Assembly: GCA_938008555.1 (NCBI GenBank) | Contig: CALLKE010000206.1 | Location: forward strand, 1 to 22,103 | Reading direction: 5' to 3' | Length of the DNA stretch: 22,103 nucleotides | From: an uncultured Pedobacter sp. | GTDB taxonomy: Bacteria > Bacteroidota > Bacteroidia > Sphingobacteriales > Sphingobacteriaceae | Shown here: one piece after another, positions 7,750 to 14,035 of the stretch | Layout of the letters: every line of letters begins with the position of its first letter | Numbering within the stretch: position 1 is the stretch's first letter | The notes under the pieces: generated by a model | The model's database searches: none | What the model was told of the DNA's origin: nothing | What the model saw: the letters and a program-made list of their open reading frames with translations, nothing else | Made by a program: the position numbers and the translations under genes

Positions 7750-9066
7750 ATGTCATCAGTAGAGACGAACTATCTTCCTTACAAAGTGAAGGACATTTCA
7801 CTGGCCGAATGGGGCCGCAAAGAAATTAAATTGGCTGAGGCAGAAATGCCTGGTTTGATGGCACTCCGTCAAGAGTTTGGTGCATCAAAGCCATTAAAAG
7901 GAGCCAACATCGCTGGATGTTTGCACATGACGATTCAAACGGCCGTATTAATAGAAACATTGGTTGAGCTAGGTGCAAAAGTAACATGGTCGTCCTGTAA
8001 CATTTTCTCTACACAAGATCATGCTGCTGCGGCAATTGCTGCTGCAGGAATCCCCGTATATGCCTGGAAGGGCATGACCGCTGAAGAGTTTGATTGGTGT
8101 ATTGAACAAACACTTTATTTTGGTTCTAAAAGCGAACCTTTAAATATGATTTTAGACGATGGTGGTGATTTAACCAATATGGTATTTGATAAATACCCTG
8201 AGTTGATTGCCAATATCAAAGGTTTATCCGAAGAAACAACTACTGGAGTACATCGTTTGTATGAGCGTATGAAAAATGGCACACTACATTTGCCTGCCAT
8301 TGATGTGAACAACTCGGTAACCAAATCAAAATTTGATAATAAATATGGTTGCCGTGAATCGTTAGTCGATGCTATTCGTCGGGCAACTGATGTGATGATG
8401 GCGGGTAAAATTGCAGTCGTTGCAGGCTATGGTGATGTGGGCAAGGGATCGGCTGATTCACTCCGCAATGCAGGTGTTCGTGTGATTGTTACTGAGATCG
8501 ATCCTATTTGTGCACTTCAAGCTGCAATGGAAGGTTTCGAAGTAAAGAAATTTGCAAATGCAGTTAAAGAAGCTGACATCGTCGTAACAGCTACTGGTAA
8601 CTGTGATATTTTGTGTGGTGAGCATTTCAAATCGCTGAAAGATAAAGCCATTGTTTGCAATATCGGTCACTTTGATAATGAGATTGACATGGCTTGGCTA
8701 AACAAGAATTATGGAAAAACCAAAGTAGAAATTAAGCCACAAGTAGATCAGTACACAATTGATGGGAAAGATCTTCTTGTTTTGGCGGAAGGACGTTTGG
8801 TGAATTTAGGATGTGCAACAGGTCATCCATCTTTTGTGATGTCTAATTCCTTCACCAATCAAACTCTGGCACAAATAGAGCTTTGGACTAATTCAAGCAA
8901 GTACGAAAATAAAGTGTATACGCTTCCTAAGCATTTGGATGAAAAAGTAGCACGCCTACATCTAGCCAAAATTGGAGTAGAACTGGATGTGTTGACGGAT
9001 CATCAAGCAGCATATATCGGAGTAGCTCCACAAGGGCCATTTAAACCAGATAGCTACCGCTATTAA
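7750..9066 (+). CDS. ahcY: Adenosylhomocysteinase
   Basis: The 438-residue enzyme hydrolyses S-adenosylhomocysteine to adenosine and homocysteine, relieving inhibition of methyltransferases. Visible sites are the substrate region GCLHMTIQTAVLIETL (57-72), SSCNIFSTQDHAAAAIA (81-97), DDGGDLTNMV (136-145), ATDVMMAGK (212-220), the NAD-binding GYGDVGKG (226-233), CNIGHFDNEID, and the C-terminal KPDSYRY. The frame is open from a TTG at 7672, which would add 26 residues, but I place the start at the ATG of 7750 because homologues begin with a short stretch like SSVETNYLPYKVKDISLAEWG. It is followed by a strong terminator. I saw no SAH or SAM riboswitch in the 115 nt before it. Confidence 0.97.
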   Translation: MSSVETNYLPYKVKDISLAEWGRKEIKLAEAEMPGLMALRQEFGASKPLKGANIAGCLHMTIQTAVLIETLVELGAKVTWSSCNIFSTQDHAAAAIAAAGIPVYAWKGMTAEEFDWCIEQTLYFGSKSEPLNMILDDGGDLTNMVFDKYPELIANIKGLSEETTTGVHRLYERMKNGTLHLPAIDVNNSVTKSKFDNKYGCRESLVDAIRRATDVMMAGKIAVVAGYGDVGKGSADSLRNAGVRVIVTEIDPICALQAAMEGFEVKKFANAVKEADIVVTATGNCDILCGEHFKSLKDKAIVCNIGHFDNEIDMAWLNKNYGKTKVEIKPQVDQYTIDGKDLLVLAEGRLVNLGCATGHPSFVMSNSFTNQTLAQIELWTNSSKYENKVYTLPKHLDEKVARLHLAKIGVELDVLTDHQAAYIGVAPQGPFKPDSYRY

Positions 9067-9121
9067 GTAAAGCCCCTTGCTCTAGCACTCTTTGAAAAAT
9101 AGGAGTCATATTGAGGCCTTA

Positions 9122-9154
9122 AAAAACCCTTTTGATAAGTTCGAAAGGGTTTTT
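9122..9154 (+). terminator. Intrinsic terminator of ahcY
   Basis: AAAAACCCTTT (9122-9132) pairs with AAAGGGTTTTT (9144-9154) over an 11-nt loop, giving an 11-bp stem whose right arm ends in five T followed by CTATTTTT. It lies 56 nt after the ahcY stop. The downstream promoter overlaps it. Confidence 0.88.
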
Positions 9155-9163
9155 CTATTTTTG
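9131..9163 (+). promoter_or_regulatory. pdxJ-selU-selD promoter inside the ahcY terminator
   Basis: TTTG at 9131-9134 and TATTTTTG at 9156-9163 are 21 nt apart and match the Bacteroidota TTTG / TAnnTTTG promoter without mismatch. The -33 half is part of the terminator hairpin. Transcription would start about at the ATG of 9168, so the mRNA may have little or no leader. Confidence 0.65.
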
Positions 9164-9167
9164 ATCG

Positions 9168-9887
9168 ATGACAAGACTTTCAGTTAATATCAATAAAATT
9201 GCTACCCTGAGAAATTCACGTGGGGGCAATAACCCAGATCTCGTTAAGATGGCTTTAGATGCCGAAAGATTTGGTGCACAAGGAATCACTGTACATCCCC
9301 GACCAGATGAGCGGCATATTCGTTATCAAGATGTATACGATCTGAAAAAAGTAATTTCTACAGAGTTTAACATTGAAGGGAATCCCACAGAAAATGCATT
9401 TGTAAAATTGGTTTTAGCCAACAAGCCAGCTCAGGTTACCTTAGTGCCTGATGTGCAAGGGCAGATAACTTCTAATCAAGGTTGGGATACTATCAAACAT
9501 CAAGCCTATTTAAAGGATACGATTGCTGAATTTCAATCTGCTGGAATACGGGTTTCTATTTTTGTAGATCCAATCCAGAAAATGGTTGAGGCAGCAGGCA
9601 CAACAGGAACTGATCGGATCGAATTATATACTGAAGCGTATGCATCATCTTACCATACCAATCGAGAAGTGGCTATTAAACCCTACGTTGAAGCTGCAAA
9701 AATGGCGCACCAGCTCAATTTAGGTATCAATGCTGGTCATGATCTCGACTTGCATAATCTAGCCTATTTTGCTCAGCAAATACCGAATCTTTTGGAAGTT
9801 AGTATTGGGCATGCATTAATTTGTGATGCTTTGTACTTGGGTTTTGAGAATACCATTCAACTTTATTTGCGCCAACTGCGTCCATGA
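9168..9887 (+). CDS. pdxJ: Pyridoxine 5'-phosphate synthase
   Basis: The 239-residue TIM-barrel enzyme condenses 1-deoxyxylulose 5-phosphate with 3-amino-2-oxopropyl phosphate to form pyridoxine 5'-phosphate. Family motifs are SVNINKIATLRNSRGGNNPD (5-24), GITVHPRPDERHIRYQD, FNIEGNPTENAFVKLVL, VSIFVDP, TGTDRIELYTEAYA and the phosphate loop GINAGHDL. Length agrees with other PdxJ proteins. The ATG at 9168 gives the normal N-terminus. Its last four bases overlap the selU start (ATGA), so this is the first gene of a coupled three-gene operon. Pyridoxal phosphate is the cofactor of the NifS-like lyases that mobilise selenium, which may explain the grouping; that link is inference. Confidence 0.96.
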   Translation: MTRLSVNINKIATLRNSRGGNNPDLVKMALDAERFGAQGITVHPRPDERHIRYQDVYDLKKVISTEFNIEGNPTENAFVKLVLANKPAQVTLVPDVQGQITSNQGWDTIKHQAYLKDTIAEFQSAGIRVSIFVDPIQKMVEAAGTTGTDRIELYTEAYASSYHTNREVAIKPYVEAAKMAHQLNLGINAGHDLDLHNLAYFAQQIPNLLEVSIGHALICDALYLGFENTIQLYLRQLRP

Positions 9888-10933
9888 TTCGTACACTTGC
9901 CATAGATGAGTACATGAAATTAGCTGGAACCATTCCAATGGTTGACGTTCGTACACCTATCGAGTTTGGGCAAGGACATATCAGGAGTGCATATAATTTG
10001 CCAATTTTTAGTAATGAGGAACGTGTAGAAGTGGGCACATGTTACAAGCAACGTGGTCGTGAAGAAGCCATTTTGCTGGGGTTTGACCTGATGGGGCCTA
10101 AATGGTCAGGTTTGATTAAACGAGCGTTGAAATTTGCTCCTACTAAAAGAATAGCTATTTATTGTTGGCGTGGTGGCATGCGAAGTGGTGCCATGGCGTG
10201 GGCGCTCAATATGTATGGTTTCGATGTATATCTTTTAGGAGGTGGCTATAAAAAATATCGTCGATGGGTATTGAATACCTTTACTGAATCATTTTGGCTA
10301 CTTATTCTAGGTGGGATGACTGGCTCCGGAAAAACAAATGTGCTATATGAATTAAAAAATCGGGGTGAACAAGTAATTGATTTAGAAGATTTGGCTCAAC
10401 ATCAAGGATCTGCATATGGCTCAATGGGAAAATTGATTCAACCCACACAGGAGCAATTTGAAAATAACTTAGCTTCCATTTTGCATAAAATAGATCAAAC
10501 AAAGCCACTCTGGATTGAAGATGAGAGCATCACGATAGGCAAACGGGTGATTCCTCATTTACTCTGGAAACAAATGCGAGAGGCCGAAGTTATTAAACTG
10601 TTGGTCCCTATAGAACAACGAATTCAATTTTTGGTCCATGAATATGGAAATTTAGGCAAAGATTTCCTTGCCAAATGCACCGAAAGAATAAGCAAGCGAT
10701 TAGGGCCAGTACAAACGAAAAATGCATTGCTGGCGATTGAAGAGGATCGGATAGTTGATTTTATTCGATTGGTACTGGGGTATTATGATAAAAGATATCA
10801 ACTTGGTCAGAATAAGCGTGCCGTAGAACGTGTGCATCAAGTTGAATGTGATGGCACGCATCCTTTTCAAAATGCGATGCTGATCCTTGAAAAAATTAAA
10901 CTGATGAATTTAGAAGTTAATTCAAGCCAATGA
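9884..10933 (+). CDS. selU: tRNA 2-selenouridine synthase
   Basis: The 349-residue enzyme (SelU/MnmH/YbbB) replaces the 2-thio group of wobble 5-substituted 2-thiouridine in certain tRNAs with selenium, using selenophosphate and passing through a geranylated intermediate. An N-terminal rhodanese domain (about 1-130) starts with MVDVRTPIEFGQGHI and carries the catalytic Cys94 in YCWRGGMRSG; a second cysteine is in GTCYKQRGREEA. The C-terminal half is a P-loop domain with Walker A GMTGSGKT (144-151), followed by DLEDLAQHQGSAYG. Both domains are complete. It overlaps pdxJ and selD by four bases each (ATGA), so the three should be made together. The start ATG is fixed by the rhodanese N-terminus. 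Confidence 0.95.
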   Translation: MIRTLAIDEYMKLAGTIPMVDVRTPIEFGQGHIRSAYNLPIFSNEERVEVGTCYKQRGREEAILLGFDLMGPKWSGLIKRALKFAPTKRIAIYCWRGGMRSGAMAWALNMYGFDVYLLGGGYKKYRRWVLNTFTESFWLLILGGMTGSGKTNVLYELKNRGEQVIDLEDLAQHQGSAYGSMGKLIQPTQEQFENNLASILHKIDQTKPLWIEDESITIGKRVIPHLLWKQMREAEVIKLLVPIEQRIQFLVHEYGNLGKDFLAKCTERISKRLGPVQTKNALLAIEEDRIVDFIRLVLGYYDKRYQLGQNKRAVERVHQVECDGTHPFQNAMLILEKIKLMNLEVNSSQ

Positions 10934-11988
10934 ATGCTACCGAAATAGAAGAAATAAAACTAACCCAATATTCACATGGTGCTGGCTGCGGGTGTAAAAT
11001 TAGTCCAGCCATTTTAAATAAAATACTACATAGCTCAGCTAAGGCCTTAGTTGATGCTCATCTATTAGTTGGAAACGATACTCGAGATGATGCGGCAGTA
11101 TATGATCTCGGAAATGGGACAGCATTAATTTCGACTACCGATTTTTTTATGCCTATTGTGGATGATGCCTTCGACTTTGGGCGTATAGCATCTGCCAATG
11201 CTATCAGCGACGTGTATGCCATGGGAGGGAAACCTATTTTAGCGATTGCTATTTTAGGATGGCCTATTCATAAAATTGCTCCGGAAGTTGCCCAAAAAGT
11301 ATTGGAGGGGGCACGCGTTATTTGTGCAGAGGCGGGAATTAGTTTGGCTGGGGGGCATAGCATAGATTGCCCTGAACCAATTTTTGGTTTGGCAGTGAAC
11401 GGGATTCTTGAGACCAATCATTTGAAGAAAAACTCGACTGCTACAGCAGGTTGCTTACTTTATTTAACCAAAGCATTGGGTGTTGGTATCTTAACCACTG
11501 CACAGAAAAAAGGAATACTTAATGCTGAGCATGTTGACGTAGCATCTCAATCAATGAGGAGGCTCAATAACATTGGCGAGATATTAGGAAAATTGACTTA
11601 TGTCAAAGCGATGACTGATGTGACCGGATTTGGCTTACTCGGTCATTTGGTAGAAATGTGTGAAGGGAGTCGGCTCCACGCAATTGTTGAATTTGACAAA
11701 GTGCCTAAAATGGACATCTTGGCGACTTATCTGGATCAAAACTCTATCCCTGGGGGTACCCATCGTAATTGGGCAAGCTATGGTCATCATATTTCTGAAT
11801 TGACTGATCATCAAAAACATGTCTTAGCTGATCCTCAAACGAGTGGTGGTTTATTAATAGCCATTGAGCCAGCATATGCCAATGAGTTTGAAGCGATTTT
11901 AAGAGAGAATAACATTCCAGAGAAAAATATTTTGGCTTTTGGACATCTTGAAGATTCATATGAGCAAACACTCATTACGGTAAAATAG
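10930..11988 (+). CDS. selD: Selenide, water dikinase (selenophosphate synthetase)
   Basis: The 352-residue enzyme uses ATP and selenide to make selenophosphate, the selenium donor for SelU next door. The N-terminal active site is LTQYSHGAGCGCKISP (11-26), the same pattern as in E. coli SelD. Cys20 takes the place of the catalytic Cys/Sec and Lys23 that of the catalytic Lys. Further motifs are RDDAAVYDLG (ATP/Mg), STTDFFMPIVDD, ANAISDVYAMGG, GGHSIDCPEP, TDVTGFGLLGHL and ADPQTSGGLL. There is no in-frame UGA, so it is the cysteine form. No selA, selB or tRNA-Sec is in the window. Its presence with selU alone suggests selenium is used at least for tRNA modification. Confidence 0.97.
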   Translation: MNATEIEEIKLTQYSHGAGCGCKISPAILNKILHSSAKALVDAHLLVGNDTRDDAAVYDLGNGTALISTTDFFMPIVDDAFDFGRIASANAISDVYAMGGKPILAIAILGWPIHKIAPEVAQKVLEGARVICAEAGISLAGGHSIDCPEPIFGLAVNGILETNHLKKNSTATAGCLLYLTKALGVGILTTAQKKGILNAEHVDVASQSMRRLNNIGEILGKLTYVKAMTDVTGFGLLGHLVEMCEGSRLHAIVEFDKVPKMDILATYLDQNSIPGGTHRNWASYGHHISELTDHQKHVLADPQTSGGLLIAIEPAYANEFEAILRENNIPEKNILAFGHLEDSYEQTLITVK

Positions 11989-12095
11989 ATCTGCCTTTGC
12001 TTAATTGGGAAGCTAGACAGTTAGAGTCGTGTTCTTTGAAAAACCGGAAATTATTTCCAAAATAAGATTTAAACTAATACCTTTGAGGCCCGAAA

Positions 12096-12112
12096 AAGCT
12101 GGAACACAGCTT
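12096..12112 (+). promoter_or_regulatory. Hairpin in the leader before the HU gene
   Basis: AAGCTG (12096-12101) and CAGCTT (12107-12112) pair around the loop GAACA, 30 nt before the HU start codon. No T-run follows. It could be a leader structure or the end of the selD transcript. TTTG (12082-12085) and the near-match TAGTATTG (12112-12119) are 26 nt apart, too far for a convincing promoter. Confidence 0.3.
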
Positions 12113-12142
12113 AGTATTGTCGAACATAAAATTTTATTAAAC

Positions 12143-12427
12143 ATGACCAAGGCAGAAATTGTTGCAGAAATATCTACTAAAACAGGAATTGAGAAGGTAG
12201 ATGTGCAAGAGACTGTAGAGGCATTTTTTAGTGTAGTAAAAAGCTCTATGATTGGTGGTAAAAATCTCTACGTGAGAGGATTTGGTAGTTTTGTATTAAC
12301 CAAAAGAGCAGAAAAGAAAGGCCGCAATATTTCTAAAAATACGACCATCACTATTCCTGAACATACTGTACCTACTTTCAAGCCCGCAAAGGTTTTTATA
12401 GAGAAGGTGAAAAAAGAGAATAAATAA
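12143..12427 (+). CDS. HU-family DNA-binding protein
   Basis: A 94-residue histone-like protein that bends and compacts DNA as a dimer. The N-terminal helices run from MTKAEIVAEISTKTGIEKVD, the core signature is LYVRGFGSFVLTKRAEKKGRN (42-62), and the beta-arm is NISKNTTITIPEHTVPTFKPAK. The arm lacks the R-N-P-x-T-G-E sequence of E. coli HU, as is normal for Bacteroidota HU (ARNISKNTT type). The frame is open from a GTG at 12029, which would add 38 residues of unrelated sequence, so I use the ATG at 12143. It is followed 30 nt later by a TPR gene and then by the small basic protein and RNase G, and the cluster probably relates to nucleoid and RNA housekeeping. Confidence 0.93.
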   Translation: MTKAEIVAEISTKTGIEKVDVQETVEAFFSVVKSSMIGGKNLYVRGFGSFVLTKRAEKKGRNISKNTTITIPEHTVPTFKPAKVFIEKVKKENK

Positions 12428-12457
12428 AAAGTTAAAGCATTATAATCTATTATCTAA

Positions 12458-13303
12458 ATGCTGAATACAAAGCAAGTTGTTGTTATTGGACTAGTGGTTG
12501 TTCTGATGGTAGCTTTGTTTTCTTTGGATATTAAAGGACTGGTAAACTCGAATAAAAAACAAAGTGACGAAGGCCGTGAGATAAAAAGTGGAGTACCGTC
12601 CATAGTAAGCTTGAAAAGTGTATCTGTTAGTGCGAAACAAGCTTTAAGTGCAAATGTAGCACAGCAAATTAGCGACCTTGAGGAGGTGTTAAAAAATGCT
12701 TCCTCTGCTGATAAATTGAAAGTACAGAAACGATTAGCTCAGAAATGGGATGATGTAAATGTACCTGCTCCGAGTGCATTCTATTATGAACTTATTGCTA
12801 ACGCCGAAAAGACATATGCTAGCTGGTTGATGACTGGTGATAAGTTTACAAGTGCATATCAAAGTACACAAGATAGTTTGGTGCAATCTGCTCTAGTTCA
12901 AAAAGCAATTATGGCATATGAGAAAGCAGAAATCCTACAACCAAATAGCTTAGATCCAAAAATTGGAAAAGGAGTGGCTTATGTAAGTGGAACTGCAGAT
13001 CCAATGAAAGGCATCCTTTTATTACGTGACGTAGTGAAGGAAGATCCTAAGAATGTGAAAGCGAATATGAGCCTAGGTCTATTTTCTATGAAGACTGGCC
13101 AGTATGAGAAAGCGGTCAAACGTTTTGAAGTTGTGATCTCTCAAACAAATCAGCCAGAGGCGTGGTTTTATCTCGCTTCTAGTTACGAGAATATAGGAAT
13201 GAATAAAGATGCGATCAACGCCTATATTAAAACAAAGGAATTAGCAGCAGATCCTGGTTTAAGTCAGTTTGTGGATCGTAAAGTAGAAGAGTTAAAAAAG
13301 TAA
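12458..13303 (+). CDS. Membrane-anchored TPR protein
   Basis: A 281-residue protein with an uncleaved-looking N-terminal membrane anchor (VVVIGLVVVLMVALFSLDI, about 7-25) followed by a Lys/Ser-rich linker. TPR helix pairs occupy the C-terminal half: AIMAYEKAEILQPNSLDPKI, GILLLRDVVKEDPKNVKANM, SLGLFSMKTGQYEKAVKRFE and EAWFYLASSYENIGMNKDAI. It is likely anchored in the inner membrane with the TPR part in the periplasm, where it would bind other proteins. No enzymatic motif is present. It starts 30 nt after HU, probably in the same transcript. The specific role is unknown. Confidence 0.82.
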   Translation: MLNTKQVVVIGLVVVLMVALFSLDIKGLVNSNKKQSDEGREIKSGVPSIVSLKSVSVSAKQALSANVAQQISDLEEVLKNASSADKLKVQKRLAQKWDDVNVPAPSAFYYELIANAEKTYASWLMTGDKFTSAYQSTQDSLVQSALVQKAIMAYEKAEILQPNSLDPKIGKGVAYVSGTADPMKGILLLRDVVKEDPKNVKANMSLGLFSMKTGQYEKAVKRFEVVISQTNQPEAWFYLASSYENIGMNKDAINAYIKTKELAADPGLSQFVDRKVEELKK

Positions 13304-13427
13304 TTCATCATGAGTTCAATCCACTTACAAATCTCAAATGATTAAAATAGATTGATTCATGATAGCTCTATACTCATTGAAAACAAGTGGAATACATAAA
13401 AATTAATAATATTTAAAAACTAAAATT

Positions 13428-13517
13428 ATGCCAAGCGGTAAAAAAAGAAAGAGACATAAAATGGCTACTCACAAACGTAAGAAGCGTTTAAGAAAAAATA
13501 GACATAAGAAAAAATAA
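13428..13517 (+). CDS. 29-residue basic protein, AURKAIP1/COX24 (mS38-like) family
   Basis: This short frame encodes MPSGKKRKRHKMATHKRKKR followed by LRKNRHKKK. Half or more of the residues are Lys or Arg, and the KMATHKRKKRLRKNRHKKK core is the AURKAIP1/COX24 signature, the family that in mitochondria includes ribosomal protein mS38. In Bacteroidota this tiny protein is widely conserved, often just before the RNase G gene as here, and is plausibly a small-subunit ribosomal protein. The start is preceded by an A-rich stretch (AAAACTAAAATT) of the sort that favours initiation in Bacteroidota instead of a Shine-Dalgarno. It is short enough to be missed by ordinary gene calling. Family recognition is strong; the ribosomal role is by homology. 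Confidence 0.88.
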   Translation: MPSGKKRKRHKMATHKRKKRLRKNRHKKK

Positions 13518-13542
13518 GCAAATAAATGGGTGTTAAAATTTG

Positions 13543-13576
13543 AATCCTCCTGCAAGAAGAGACTGTTGGAGGTTTC
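13543..13576 (+). terminator. Terminator-like hairpin after the mS38-like gene
   Basis: AATCCTCC (13543-13550) can pair with GGAGGTT (13568-13574), with one bulged T, around a 17-nt loop, followed by TCTTTG. The T-run is short, so strength is uncertain. It directly abuts the -33 element of the next promoter. Confidence 0.5.
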
Positions 13577-13606
13577 TTTGTGCCCATTCATTTCTACTTA
13601 CTTTTG
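13577..13606 (+). promoter_or_regulatory. Probable RNase G promoter
   Basis: TTTG (13577-13580) and TACTTTTG (13599-13606) are 18 nt apart and match TTTG / TAnnTTTG perfectly. Transcription would begin near 13613, about 420 nt ahead of the coding start at 14036. No equally good match lies closer to the gene; TATTTTTG at 13807-13814 lacks a -33 partner. Confidence 0.62.
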
Positions 13607-13793
13607 TAAACATTTGCTATTTAGTAATTATTTCATAGTATAGAGGGTTTAGAATTTGATTTAAATTTTTAGTATCGCTAATAAGTTGGAGAAATTGCTA
13701 GTTTTTGCGTTCGGTGTATAAAGTGTGCGATAAATTTTTATATAAGTCAATAATTCTATTTTTTGTATGAGGGGTTAGAAGGAGAGTCGTTCT

Positions 13794-13880
13794 ATGAGTA
13801 GCTCACTATTTTTGATGAATCTGTGTAGTTTCATTCTGATGGAAAAACAAATTGAATTCATGAAGATCCCTAAAGTCTAG
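13794..13880 (+). CDS. Possible 28-residue leader peptide
   Basis: An ATG at 13794 opens a 28-codon frame ending TAG at 13878-13880. It is preceded by AAGGAG (13779-13784) with nine bases of spacing, an unusually good Shine-Dalgarno for a Bacteroidota genome. The peptide starts MSSSLFLMNLCSFILMEKQ and is hydrophobic at its N-terminus. I do not recognise a family. It may be a regulatory leader peptide for RNase G or a chance frame. Confidence 0.22.
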   Translation: MSSSLFLMNLCSFILMEKQIEFMKIPKV

Positions 13881-14035
13881 CGAAAAAATAACTTTAATGT
13901 ACAGACTCAAACAAGAAAGATGGGGTTTCAACAGATCTACTATACAACTTCTATATGACGTACTAAAGACTTATCTAATTTTTCTATTCACAAGATGGCG
14001 TTCCATATGTCGTCTATCTATTTAAGATGTAGCTA

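Larger units (their letters stand above)
13518..14035 (+). other. Long leader region before RNase G
   Basis: About 520 nt separate the small basic protein from the RNase G start. It holds a terminator-like hairpin (13543-13576), a well-matched promoter (13577-13606), then about 420 nt that would be an untranslated leader. Within it a 28-codon frame (13794-13880) has a good Shine-Dalgarno. E. coli RNase E controls its own mRNA through a 361-nt leader, so autoregulation is a reasonable guess, but I could not fold a specific conserved structure by eye. Confidence 0.55.

Noticed and set aside
10930..11988. Selenocysteine-encoding selD
   Set aside because: The active site is GAGCGCK with ordinary TGC/TGT cysteine codons and no in-frame TGA.
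12029..12142. N-terminal extension of HU from a GTG start
   Set aside because: HU proteins of this phylum begin MTKAEIV; the 38 extra residues look like translated leader.
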